From: Monarcha castaneiventris obscurior
Taxonomy: Eukaryota; Chordata; Aves; Passeriformes; Monarchidae
Direction of reading: 5' to 3'
Length of the DNA: 64,000 bases
NCBI GenBank assembly: GCA_026261815.1
Contig: JAMPIT010000884.1
Location: 16,638,210 to 16,702,209, forward strand
Below the pieces are notes generated by a model that worked only from the letters and a program-made list of their open reading frames with translations, was not told the origin of the DNA and searched no databases. The position numbers were made by a program, and so were the translations under genes. This document shows positions 1 through 14,600 of this stretch, in pieces. Position 1 is the first letter of the stretch, and every line of letters starts with the position of its first letter.

Positions 1-336
1 TCAGTAATCTGGAGATGTGTGAGATGTTTCACTGCTGCAGAGAGGGTCTTTCAATGACTTTCTGCTCAGCCAAGGGACATTGCAAACCTTCAAATCAATA
101 AGCCATCTGCCATCGATCAAAATTAAAATATCAATGGAAAGTCAACATTTACATTTGATTTCATTGCACCAGGTAACCCCTCCCACTTTACCTAACAGTA
201 AGCTGAGTTAATTCAAGCTCCATGCTAGCAACCATGCCTTCACTCTAGAGAATGAGCAAGAAAGCTGAAGCCCCCAGGTTCCAACAGAGCTGTGAGCACC
301 AGCAGGACCCCCAGCTTGTCATTTTCGGATACGTAC
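1..336 (-). other. CACNA1C: Start of CACNA1C intron 7 (partial)
   Basis: This is the first 336 nt of the intron after exon 7, beginning with donor GTACGT at 336-331. I see no exon 8 or 8A coding sequence, no repeat and no second splice site pair here. Several frames remain open into exon 7 on both strands, but they are shadows of the exon. Confidence 0.9.
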
Positions 337-533
337 CCAGTACAGAACATCTGTCCAGCCCTCCATGGTGATGCACTGAAACACGGTGAGCATGGCAAAA
401 GCAAAGTTGTCAAAGTTGGTGATGCCGTGCTTGGGTCCCTCCCAGCCCGCCTTGCACTCGGTGCCGTTCTGACACTGCCGCCCGTGGGCAGACTGGGGGG
501 CGCACGGCGACGGATCGTCCTCTGCAGGTGTGT
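337..533 (-). CDS. CACNA1C: CACNA1C exon 7: domain I turret, pore helix and selectivity filter
   Basis: This 197-nt exon has two leading bases and 65 codons ([10 protein letters not shown]...TDVLYW), and ends in phase 0 on TGG before donor GTACGT. It encodes the disulfide-rich turret (Cys in SPC, RQC and TEC, plus an N-glycosylation sequon NGT), the pore helix ([11 protein letters not shown]) and the selectivity filter TMEGW. The filter Glu (codon 363-361) is the domain I member of the four-glutamate ring that makes the channel calcium selective. The chosen acceptor, CTCTCCTTTAAG, follows a long pyrimidine tract and yields [11 protein letters not shown], matching the family. A second AG 12 nt inside the exon could also serve. 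The GC-rich turret stretch is the most divergent part ([11 protein letters not shown]). The mutually exclusive exons 8 and 8A should follow, before position 1. Confidence 0.97.
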
Positions 534-2927
<2,394 letters not shown>

Positions 2928-5692
2928 TTATCAGCAAGAGAACAAAATTCAGAGAGCCTATCAATTGCACAGTAATGTTTCAGTTTTATTTCTTTTTCCC
3001 TCACCTGAACTCATCATCTTGATGATGTAAATGTGTACATTTACCACCTCCCTCCAGGTGATCCCCAACATTGCAAAAATTTACCCCAGCTGCCCAGATC
3101 ACAGACCAAAGCGAAACAGATATTATCTTACCTGTCGCCAAATAGCCCCTCCCTGAGGAGGGAATACATCAGATAGTTTGCTTGATCTTGAAAAACATGG
3201 TATTGAGGAGTTAAAGCACAGGAAAAACAAACAACCAGGCCTGAAGAGGGACAAGAACCATGGCACACACGTGAGGGCAAGTGCTGGGGTGCACAGAGAT
3301 GGACTCCAGCGGATGGGGAGGGGTGGCAAACTGAAGTCATGTCCCTACTCTGATGCTGGGCTCTTCCAGAAGTCAAGCCAGTCCCAGGCAGAGCCTGAGC
3401 TGCTCCAGAACCACCAAGCCCAGACTGAGTGAGAGCTCCCAGCCCTCTTAGGATCTTCCCGTGCTCCACATCCACCTCATCTAACTTCAGTCTCAACAGA
3501 GGGAGAGTCAGAACCAGCAGTGCTGGTTTTGTCCCAAGATTTATGGATCACCTTTTAACAGAGGCTGCCCAGAAATAGGTATGAGAAAAATATTATTACA
3601 AGATTGTTAAGGTATGAGACTGCTGAAAGTTCTAATCACAAGCAAGCCAAACATTCCCAGAATGGCCCAGGGAAGGCGACTTGTAGCCAAGTTTTCTAAA
3701 TTAGCTGTACCCTCAGATGCACTTGAGTCAAGCTGCAGATTCGTGTGCCTCCCTCTGTCTCCTTCCCCTCATTTTGTAAAAGCAGAATAATAAAGCCTCA
3801 TAAGCCTTTAGTAAGGATTTGCATTTACAAAGATCTTAAAGTTATCACTTTGAGTAGGAATGACGGCAACCACTGTCACTGGCAAGTTATTAATGATGGA
3901 AGTGTTGAGAGACCTCTAGAACTCTATAGTCTACAAATAGCCAGATCAGAACAATTACAAGCTCATGATTTTGCAATGACTGAGAGCCAGAAGTCATTAG
4001 TGTCTCCTGCAAATGCTGTCATCTCCTCAGAGAAGTTGGTATTAGCTGTGATTTCTGAAAAATGTGAATCATGAGTTGTAAATGTCTGTTATACATCTGC
4101 TAAGAGAGCTTGTGATAACTAATAGCTTTTAAAATCTATCATCTAAGATCTTAGACTTTCTTTTCTTTTTTTTTTAAACTAATTTAAATACTTTCTAATG
4201 AGGATGACACATCTCTTGACAAGCACTTTCCCTTGTAGGCAATCCACTTGTCAGTTCACAGCTACGGCTGAGACTGCCTTTGCTCCACAGCCACGATGGA
4301 ACACAGCAGAAGCAATCAAAGGTGGCATCAGCTGCCTGGCCAGCAGCATCCCTCACTGCCTGCTAGCAAACACTGCCTGGATTCTAACATCCCTCAGATG
4401 TCAGAACATTTTTTCAGGTGTCTCCAAGCGGTTCAGTTATCTGTTATCAGTTATCTATCCAAAGGAGATGCTGCTATCCGAAGGCAGTGACATTCAGCAT
4501 GAAACATTCCGGCTTTCACAGAGCCTCTTACTGACAGGATCAAAACATCCTGTACAAGAGTGGGCCACTCTGCTTCCTCAGTTGCCTCTGGGTGCTTTTC
4601 TCAATAAGCAATGTCTCTGGAGAAAAAAAAAAAAATTGCTGTGCTTACACGAGGCAGTCAACCTTTTCCTCTAAATGCCCACGTCATTCAGTCTACTAAT
4701 TCTAAATATGCACAGAAAATGAAGTGCAGTCAACACCACCATTGCTCCAACTCTTTACATCAGTCAGGAACGCTACACTCCCCAGAAAATTAAAGCAACA
4801 TCTCACCTTCTCCCAAACAAGGTACAACAACACAAGAAGTTAAAATACTATAGATGGCTACAAACCTGAAAAAAAAAACCCCCACAAACTTTGCAGATTG
4901 AAATACTTGGAGCTTCAAATAAACCTACACAAAAGCAAATGAAGGCCTCCTTTCTCAGTGATTTTAGGAGTATTGTTAATCCAAAATGTATCCAAGCTTA
5001 TGAGGTTAAGAGTTCTGATACCAAGTTTTATGTAATTTACCCTTAATTATTAGTATTAATTAATTTTAGCATTCATTGTAGGTTATACACAGTACTCTTG
5101 AGAGGGTACTGAGGACAGACAAAAAGATGAACAAAAAAGCTCCGTGATTTTAAAAACAGCTTCATTAACACCCACACCATGAAAGTGCTTCAGCCTACTA
5201 CAGATGTCCAGAGAAGACAATATCTGCACAAACCAATGCCCTTTGTGTTACCAAAGCTGTTTGTGACAACAAAGGTTTGCACTACAAACTTGAGATGATG
5301 TTTACATGGTCAAGGGGAATATGTACCACCAGAAGATGTACAGGACCTTCAGCCAGCTTAATTAGAGAAAAGCTTCTTGAGGACGATAAGCCAACATCGA
5401 AGAGGACACGAGGTACTGAACACTGTTAGCATGAATTGAGGTGTGTGCTGTGCAGTACCCCTTTAGGGCAGCTTGTTTTTAGATCCAGATGATTCCAACA
5501 ATTAGCAAACTTAAATACATTACTGATGCCTTAGGTTTTAACTTTAATATTTTTCAATTTCTGTACTGCTTAGAGTGTAACTCTGAGGTCCCTTGTAGCC
5601 TGGAATTTCTGCTCTCTCGTGCTGGGCAGACACAACAAAGCCTCTCCAGGCTTTGCCTTCAAGGACAGCCAGGCTCTTCTAGGCCCAAAATG

Positions 5693-5962
5693 TGTAACCC
5701 AAAGCCTCTAAGGGGGGAGCAGGCTGAGGGGAATTCCATCATTAAACTGGGGCTTTAATTGGAGAATTAACCATGGTATGCAAATGAACCAAACCTATAA
5801 AGGTGTGAAGAACTCGTGACCTGGGGTCCATCTTGGGGTCCATTTTTGGAGGCAGCCTCTGGCTCCCCCAGGGTGTACCTTGAAGGCCCTTCAAATAAAC
5901 ACCGACCTTTATTCCCTTACTCTTGTCTAGTCTCTGTTTCTAGGTGGCTGGAGAAGGCATCA
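5693..5962 (+). mobile_element. Solo LTR of an avian endogenous retrovirus (ERVL-like)
   Basis: The segment has LTR architecture on the plus strand. It starts TGTAACCC, has a TATA box (TATAAA at 5796-5801), the passerine-LTR-like repeated phrase around TCCATCTTGGGGTCCATTTTTGG, and a polyadenylation signal AATAAA at 5894-5899. A T-rich U5 follows, ending GGAGAAGGCATCA. No gag, pol or env lies beside it, so this is a solo LTR left after recombination. It lies antisense to CACNA1C, the orientation usually tolerated in introns. The family name is from memory, and the left edge is uncertain because I could not find a clean target-site duplication. Confidence 0.7.
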
Positions 5963-7969
5963 TTGCCATCAAAGTATTCAGAGAGTTTCTAAAAGTTCAC
6001 AAAACACCGACTGTGCAGCAACTTCAGCAATGCCCTCAGAAGGTGTAATGAATGCTCCCTGCAGAAAGGCAAGAGGCCCATGCACATCACCAGGCTCCCC
6101 ACATCGCTGTCCAGTTATTGCTGCAACACAGCTGCTGCCTGCAAACTGCTTTGTTCTGTCAGGCAGCCACTCACAACACAGAGCTGCTGCAAGGAGTGGA
6201 AGGAGGACCCATGGCCAGACAGCCAGAGCAGTCATCGTGCTGGCAAGGGGGAGAGCAGCTGAGGAGGGATTAAAGGGCTGGGGAAGAGCCATGGGTAGGT
6301 GGAACAGAGTCACTTCTTTAATAAAAATCTCACACGCTTCAAAACACATCAAATCTGTGTTCTGAAACCCCAGAGGTGCAAATCCATTTCTGGTCAGAGT
6401 AAATCAAGGCGAACCACCCCCTTATAAGCAGTCACAAAGATTTTTCTAACCAGTGGTGAGAATTCTACACGTTTTTATGGGCTCTTTCTCTGTGCAAAGG
6501 AAGAAAAGAGAGTTCAGCTTATAAAAGAATGATTTCTCTGTCCCAGCTCCTGTGTGCTATTAATCTTTGTATGGTGCAATACACAGGTATCATCCCACAG
6601 GGGTGTCCACACCTTTGCACATCTTTGGCATTTTTTTCTCTCTTGTGGAGGTAAGGCTTGCACTCCTAGCAATGAGCTGTACAGCTGATAATCATCATTA
6701 AATCAGAGTGCGGGGTGACCTGATCAGACTGCAGAGCTGGCCTCTGGATTTAAAGGAGGTGATGCCAATAACTGCTTTCTACAGCAGAGCCAAGTTTTTC
6801 CAGTGCTGTTTGCAGAGGCTGGCAATGTCATCACTGGCCAACCATAAACACAGGGTCTTGAACTTAAGCCCTGAGAAGGAAATATAAAAATAAATGGTTT
6901 TCAAATATTGGGCATTCTAAATCTACTTATTCATGTACTAGACTCTCTCCAGACATCTGTGAAGGTGCAGCATTTGCCTCGAGGAGCTCGCTCCAGGCTG
7001 GACACAGAGAACTGCACAGGGCTTAGGGAAAGTGCAAGGAAAGGGATTGTTTGCACTATTCCAGCCCACGCTTTCCTTCTGTTAATAATTGAAGATCTTA
7101 AACAACTCTTTGTATTTATTTTAAAAGCACTTCAGTTTACCTTTAACAAAATCCTCTTGGCTGCGTTCTGTTGGCTGACACTGATTCCATAAATGTTTCA
7201 GCAAGCAAAAGACGTTAATGCCATTCCCTGGGCCCAGAGAATTTAGCATTTATTTACACAGATAAAACATTTTAAATATTTATTACATGGGAAAAACATT
7301 GCTTTTTATACCAGGTCAAGCCCTTTTTAGCCTCTCGAGGACTGCATTAACCCAAAAGTTTAGAATACAACTGGGAAGAAGAGGGAAAGAAAGAAGGAAA
7401 AAAGCTTGTACCAAGTAACACTGATCTTTCTCAGAGCTATAGGAAATGCACTTCTGGGGCTGCTGCAGGTGTTTTAGAGCTATTATCTGATGCTGTGTTT
7501 TTCTCTCAGGAAGATGATGAGAGGGGCTGGTTGCTGTCTCATTTAGGGAGTTATTGAAGAATGTGCTTTATCTTTGAGCACTGCACCTAAAGCAGTGGGA
7601 TCACCTACATATGATCCCCTTGTGTACTTACAAGCTTGTTTTGGATTTCAACCAATGCTGAGCAAGATGGCACAAGAAAAAGACCCAGCTGCTAAAATGT
7701 GCTTGGCATTGCTGCGTTGTGGAACATATCCAAGGAAATTAATGGTAGGTTTGCTAATACAGAATTCCTCTCGAGAAAGACGTGCCTATAAAAGTAAGAC
7801 AGTTCTTAGAAACACCCAACTTGCCTTTTTTTTCAAGACTGTGAACTTCCAGACCTGAAAAAAAAATCTTTCTGGGACTGATTCTGCCAGATTTTTTCTC
7901 AAAAAGACAATATACCTCCTTTGTTGCACAGCGGTGTTCATTAATTCCCAATTAATTAATGCATGAGTG

Positions 7970-8130
7970 CCCAATTACCTCACATTTCCCACCCTTTTTC
8001 CCTTAGGTTTCCTGCCCTTTTTTCTCTACCTTTTCCCATTTTTTTTTTCCTCTCCTTCTTCCTGCCCCTTTTCACCTCACATTTCCAGTCCCTTTTTCTC
8101 TCTCTTTTTCTGCCTTTCCCCCCTCTATTT
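7970..8130. repeat. Pyrimidine-rich low-complexity tract
   Basis: Long runs of C and T on the plus strand (for example CCCATTTTTTTTTTCCTCTCC) make this strongly polypyrimidine. In the CACNA1C transcript it is purine-rich. It passes directly into the degenerate repeat that follows. There are no coding features. Confidence 0.7.
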
Positions 8131-8480
8131 AAATACTCCAAACATTGGGAAAAGGAGGATTTTCCCTGAATTTAAACCTTTAAAACCAGGGAAAACAGTA
8201 ATTCCTTTGCAATTTTTACCTTAGGCTGATGGAAATGGGGGATTTCCCCTCAACTCAAACCCATAAAATGGCATCAGAAAGGTTTTCCCTTTCCATTTAA
8301 ATGAGAAAATAACAATTCCCCATCCACTGATACCCTTAAAGTCATGGAAAAGGTTGATTTTCTTTGATACCCTTGAAATCACAGGTGAAGGAGGATCCCC
8401 TCTGACTTAAACACTTAAAATAATGAAAAAGGAGGTTTTCCCCTCAATTTAAACCCCTTTTCCACCAAACCCCTCTTTTT
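8124..8480. repeat. Degenerate tandem repeat with GGAGGATTTTCCCCTCAATTTAAAC-like units
   Basis: About six diverged copies of a motif reading roughly GGAAAAGGAGGATTTTCCC followed by CTCAATTTAAACCCTTAAAA recur at uneven spacing, near 8151, 8229, 8278, 8345, 8386 and 8427. The copies have drifted and include indels, so the array is old compared with the minisatellite just downstream. Confidence 0.6.
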
Positions 8481-8786
8481 TCTGGGGAGGGGACACACTG
8501 GGTAGGGAGCTAGAGGCACTGGAATGGGACTGGGAAGATGAAATCAAAGAGAGGAAGAAAAAGGCTCTTCCCTGCACCCCACGGCTGCCCCACCTGCTCA
8601 GGTGAGCTCTCCCCTCTCCTGCCCTGTGGGACAGGGCTTGTCCCTTTGCACATCCTGAGCAACACCCCAGGAGCTCCCCTGCTCCTGCAGGATGCTCTCA
8701 CTGCTGTCCTCTGAGAGATCCCTGGAGATCGCCCACTCCAGGGGCTCCAGAAACCCCCTGGAAGCAGCCCTCAGCCGGGCCTGCCC

Positions 8787-9337
8787 CTCCTCTTCCTCAC
8801 TGACCACACCTGGGACTGCCCCTCCTCACCCTCACTGACCACACCCGGGGCTGCCCCTCCTCACCCTCACTGACCACACCTGGGGCTGCCCTGATCCTCC
8901 TCATCCTCACTGACCACACCTGGGCCTGCCCCTCCTCATCCTCACTGACCACAGCTGGGGCTGCCCCTCCTCACCCTCACTGACCACACCCGGGGCTGCC
9001 CCTCCTCACCCTCACTGACCACACCCGGGGCTGCCCCTCCTCTTTGTGGGTGTGTTTTCCTCACTGACCACACCTGGGACTGCCCCTCCTCATCCTCACT
9101 GACCACAACCGCGGCTGCCCCTCCTCATCCTCACTGACCACACCCGGGGCTGCCCCTCCTCTTCCTCACTGACCACACCCGGGGCTGCCCCTCCTCTTCC
9201 TCACTGACCACAGCTGGGGCTGCCCCACCCCTCCTCATCCTCACTGACCACACCCGGGGCTGCCCTGATCCTCCTCATCCTCACTGACCACACCTGGGAC
9301 TGCCCCTCCTCATCCTCACTGACCACACCTGGGGCTG
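8787..9337. repeat. 35-bp minisatellite (VNTR), 15 units
   Basis: Fifteen units of a roughly 35-bp sequence are arranged head to tail. The plus-strand consensus is CCTCCTCATCCTCACTGACC followed by ACACCTGGGGCTGCC. Units 3, 12 and 13 carry 5-bp extensions (such as CTGAT or ACCCC), and after unit 7 there is a GTGGGTGTGTTTT-containing interruption. Variation concentrates at a few positions: CATCC/CACCC/CTTCC and CCTGGG/CCCGGG/GCTGGG. The transcript strand is G-rich. Because 35 is not a multiple of 3, a frame meets a stop (CAGTGAGG) within a few units, so the array is not protein coding. Confidence 0.92.
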
Positions 9338-11610
9338 TGATTTCTGAACTTCCAGAAGGCTTTTTAGATCTCACCCTGACCACCAACATTACGATTTATT
9401 TAATTTGCAAGGACACTCAGTAATGAGGAGCCCTGCTCTTGAGGCAGTCAATGCCCTTTCTGGAGCTCTTTGGGCATTAGCAGTGCCGTGGCAATGATCA
9501 GGAGCTGGCAGCTTTTGTCACAGGGACACTGCCCCGTGAGGCTCGGCAGGCAGGGTGCTCGGGCACCCAAACACTTGTAGCCTTTCACTTTCAGCCATCC
9601 CTTCATCCCAGCCCATTTTCTGGGCCCAGACTTCTGCCTGCTGCCTGCCTTGGAAGTGGTGTGTCATGACTGGGTTCCGCAGGCAAAGCTTAAAATATTC
9701 TTAGGATGTTGGTCTCAGAACCAGCATTCAGGCCTTGCCAAGCACAGCTTTACCTCACATTTCCCATGTCTTCAATTTTGGATCAAACTTGGTTTGCTGG
9801 ACAGGGAAGTTCCTGTTCTCATCACATCAGTAGTCCAGGTCTTCAGAGAAAGCATATCCTGAGCCTGCTCTTCCATTGGTTTTGCAGGGATATATTTTGC
9901 CTACACCACAGGCAAACTGAACCAGGAATATGAGTGAGCACAGCCTCACATACACGACCCCCCCTAAAAGTGAGCAGGCCTAAAGGGGAAAGGAGAGGAC
10001 CATCCCTCCTCTGCCTCCCTATACACACAAAAATACACATTTCCGTACTTCACCCAGTGCCAGGGGGCTGGGAAGCAATTCTTTTCCTGCTAATACAGTT
10101 CAGAAGAAAACGACTACTTTGTGCAAGCAAGGAGGAAGCAGGGGAGGATTTGTGACTCAGCACAGGGCCTGAGTCAGATCGCTTCTGGGAACCACTCTGA
10201 GGTGGTAGAGCTGATGCACCATCCCCAGCCACGAGCCAGGCCTACCCACAAATCACATTTATTTCTGACAATACACCGAGAGACTGCCACTACAGTTCTA
10301 TTTCCAAAGCACAAGCAATAGAACCGGTAATATTCCCCAAAGTGGATGTTTATCACTTAATAAATATAGACATCGCCTAAGAAAATTGAAAAATATTAAA
10401 TATTCATAAATATGAAAGGTTTTATAGCAATTTCAAAGGAAGCCTGGAGAACAACAGACAGTTTTAGCACAAAAGGGTCCACAGTCATGGCAAGATATCT
10501 GAGATAAGTACTTCTACAATGATTTGTGAGAAAAACATTGAGCACTTTCTTCACCAGTGCTGCAAAGGGAACTCATATGACACAGTTCATTTAAGGACAG
10601 CTGCACAATAGCAATTTGGGGAGGTAGTCCTTTTCTGTCTTGCTGGATTCTCAAAATATTAGTGGCAGATTGCTAGATAAAGTAAATTCTGTGGGTGTAG
10701 TGCAGCATTCTTGGGGCTGCAGATGTCATTTCTATTTCAAGAATAATAGGGAAGGTCTTGGAATAGTAAGGAAAGACACTACACAGGACAGAAAACTAGC
10801 TGATGTGATAAGAAATAGGAAATAAAATGTTCAAGCTGCAGGGTGACTACTCTGGAGTACGCAATGCCATTTAAACATATACAAGCACTCAATTCAAAAC
10901 CACGTGCTGTAAAAAATAGAAAAAAGGAAGTTTTGGCATCTGCTCGTGATGTTCTCATTCCTGCATTTTCAAACTGTGTCTTCATTGACTTCTCAAACCG
11001 AAACACTCACACTCAAGTTGATTCATGCAAATGGGCATGTGGATGTGAACACAATTGTTTTATGTTTGCCACGTCTTGCAATACCACCCTTGCCTCATCC
11101 TTTGAGCAGAGAAAGGAACAGCAGAACAAAACCAAAAGCCACAACAAAACCCAGCTCTTCTTTCTGCATCCTTTTCTCTTGGGAAGCAGCTCAGTTTGAG
11201 TATCCTCTGCCTGTCAGAGTGACCTAACTTAGGCAGAAAATACAGCTTATCCTGAGCACGGTGGGCACACAGCCCCAGCTTCTGGCTGCCTGAGGAGGAT
11301 GCTTGGATAAATGTACACATGGCTCAGGCTCCTTGACTCTCTGCTGGAAGAGAGAGACCTCTACTACCTCTCATAGAAGCATCCCTCTCTCCTCCTAGGG
11401 GGCTTTTACTCTTTCTAGCAGCCTTTTGTTCAAAGTCTGTAAGTGTCCAGTTTTTTATAAAGTTGCTGGATGACTAAAAGACCTTGTTCATCTTTCCAGT
11501 TCCAACACATGAGGTAGCTCCTGCAAGTTCAGCCTTGTTTTCCAACCATTTGATTTTAGCTCAGTTCAGCTGAGGATGAGATCCAGGCAAGATCTTCAGA
11601 CTTCAAATGT

Positions 11611-11628
11611 AAAAAAAAAAAAAAAAAA
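11611..11628 (+). repeat. Poly-A tract
   Basis: About 18 uninterrupted A residues lie on the plus strand. The tract might mark the 3' end of an old retroposed copy, but nothing recognisable lies upstream, so only the tract itself is claimed. Confidence 0.7.
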
Positions 11629-14600
11629 CAACCCAAAAATGGTGTGGTGTCCCTTCCATGCAGCTCCCTGCATACAGAGGAGGAGCATGGAGAGAAAAGC
11701 AGCAACTGGGTCCCCACAGAAAATTGCACATCACAGAAAAAAAAGCCATCTTGAACAAAACCAAAATGAAATTCAGTGAGCTAACTCTGAGGCTGTTTTG
11801 AACAAAGACCACAGTGTGCTGCAAAGTCGTCTTTCACAGAGTGGGGAGGATGAGGTCAAGTACTCTCTGCCAGACAGGGACTTCTAAAGATGGATTAAAG
11901 TTAAGGCAGGTGAAGGGCGTTCAGGAGCCCTGGCAGTTCCTAGGCCAGCAAGGACCAGCTGCCACCCTTTCCCAGGAAATGGCTTTGATTTTCTGCTGAC
12001 AAGATGATCATGGACTGAGAACACCATTCTTGGGGTCACTGTGAAGGTTTTATCTATTCTTAACCGCTGTGAAGGATCACAGATAGGAAGAATTTTTCTT
12101 GGCTCCTCTTCCTACAGAGCTACCCAAACTCAGTCTGGCCCAAAGACTGCCTTAGTTGTCAGTGAAATGACCCATCACATTTCTACTTTTTAAACTTCTT
12201 CACGTACAAGCACAGCTGGGACAGGGAGCACTCTGTACAGGTGGAAATTCTGGTCTAGTCCTGTGCCACTGGATTCAATCAGAAAACTTGTGTAGGAATT
12301 TGTCAACATGCTGTACTGCCTTCAGTCTGGTCAGGTGAACATAAAAAACAAAACCCAAGCCAGTAGTTAAATATCCTCTGAACTGAGACAGTGATGGAAA
12401 AGCCTTGTTTCAGGATGCCAAATGCTGTTTGTATGCAGCTCTGAAAAGTGAACACACGTCCTAAGCAAATAGTTTTGCAAACAAGGAACTTAAAAACCTC
12501 TAAGTGCTAAAGCATCATGGTAGCAGAAATGGGCTCAAAGCACTTGGGTCTCAATTGTTTGAGTGGAGGATTAATGACTTTTGGGTTACAAACAGCTTTA
12601 CAAAATTGTTAAACTTTTTTACAGTTTAACATAATTCCTCAGGTAAATAAGTGGGCATTAGTCTCCTTTCTGTATTATAAATGATAAAGAGTATTTTAAT
12701 TGTTTGATGCTCTAACTCATCACTTGTGAACAGGTTTAGAAAAGGCAAAAAGCTTAAAAGATAACAAATGTTAACAGGGATTCTGTAAATGTAGAAGTCC
12801 AGCCAGGGATGACAAGACTACAGTTTTGTAGTACATGGGGAAAAATAATTATTGATGAGAAAACCTGATCTTCTTGCAGGTTAAATGCTCCAGCATATAA
12901 CAAGTGGCACACTATGAGCTACACCAAGTTTGAACTACTTATGATAGAAGAATTACAACAAAATACTGGGTAAAGTCTAAAACTTTCTCTTTAGATGACT
13001 GTGTAGAAGTACAGCACTGTACATGACAAATAATAGCCCTGGAGAATTCACCCCACCTTTTGACTCGGGATAGTGTTTAATGAAAATCGATGGGACTGAG
13101 CTCTGGAGAGGCACAGTGTGACATTTTCAAATCACTGCCACAGAGGGTTTTCAGGAGAATTTTGAGAACCTAACAATAGAAAGCTACCTGCTCAGGTAAT
13201 TAAAGAATTCATGCAAACCCCACAATGGGTGATTATTGCTGTGTTACTGTCTTGATGCACATGCGGGATTCGTTTTCTCTTCCTAAACAACTGAAATTGC
13301 TGTGAATAAAAAACATATGGTATGATGCCAAAATCCTTGAAAAGACACGGCCAGACAAATCCGAGCAAGTCTGACTCTCAGTTTTAAGAACAGAGAGTAG
13401 ATTTCAGGATGTATCAACTCACTGGTTGATCAGTCCCATCTCAGAATACCTAAAACTCCAGCTTGCTTTCTTTTCCACATTAGTAACCTGATTAGACTTA
13501 AAACTCTGCTTGCACACACCAGATAATAAATGCTTTAGGGGAAAAAAAATGCTTTCTGACATAATAAGCAAAACGTCCTTCAGCTCACTAGGCAGCCCCA
13601 GTATGTTTGGACAGAAAAATGAATGGTTGCAGTTCTCACAAAGTTGTATTTGTCAGAGGAAAGAATGGTTCTTTATTGGTATTTACTTTCTTTGCAACTC
13701 TCTCTACAACTTGCACAGTTCAAAGGCTTTTTGTACAGATTGCATATGTGCTGCTAAAATGCACTGGAATTAAACATTTATTTATTTTTAATTTCCTTTT
13801 ACATATAATAAGCTGTCAAGAGGGTATCATAAGGCTCTCCTGCTGCAATCTGAACAGCTAAATTACATTTTTAACAGATACAGAAGCATACAAACATAAA
13901 TCTGAGAAGAATTTGACTCCCTCCAAAGTAAAGCTTTAAAGTGAAATAATCTCAGCACTGGAATGTGAAAAGCAAAAGGTGGGCTAAAGGCTGAGTTTAA
14001 ATTTTCACCTATATAGTGAGGGGAAGGGTGAGACTCAATGCTAAATTCTTTCACTGGGTGCTATTTATGTTAAAAAACATAACTGTTGGATTTAGGACAG
14101 ACCTTTGTAAAGCTTGTGTGTATTCATACCTGGATGTATTGGTTTGACTTCTGACTAAGACATCAAACCTGATTAAAAGGAACTTTATCCTTTGGTAATT
14201 TCCAATACAAATAAAAACCAACGTACAGCAAGAACCTACCAAAAAATGCCAAGTACAGAAATGTCCTGAACAACAAGGAACAACACTTATTGCAGGAAAA
14301 AAGCCCAACCAATCACCAAACCAAACACCCAATGTAAAAAAGAGAGAAATGTCAGATAGGCTGCTAGCTTAGTGTGCGAGCAATAATAGAAAATAAGCTC
14401 CCCCAACAGATTATGCTTCTAAGATATACAGCATTTGATATGTCCCAGTTCTCACACCACTGCCTCAGCCGTCTGCAAGGATGGTGTGTGGTTGAAAGAT
14501 GAGATGCTTGAAGAAAGTTTAGAGAGGATGTTTTGCAATCCTGTAAAGAAATTGGATTTCTATAGCTCTTGCCACTGCTAAAGAAAACAACATTTAGGAA

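Noticed and set aside
1..336. Search for mutually exclusive exon 8 or 8A
   Set aside because: No sequence encoding the expected S6 segment was seen, so the exons lie before position 1.
4198..4674. Open frame of 158 codons on the plus strand
   Set aside because: Ends in an A-tract, has no known motif, and composition matches the surrounding intron.
7574..7858. 94-codon plus-strand frame starting MSTAPKAVGSPTYDP
   Set aside because: It reads superficially like protein but matches no family that I recognise, and it ends in a T-rich tract. A protein database search would be decisive.
8787..9337. Regularly spaced repeats that could suggest a CRISPR array
   Set aside because: The units are contiguous with no unique spacers, no cas genes are present, and the host is a vertebrate.
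9201..9389. Minus-strand frame with repeated VVSEDEEG
   Set aside because: Translation of the 35-bp minisatellite. The frame shifts with each unit and one phase has a stop per unit.
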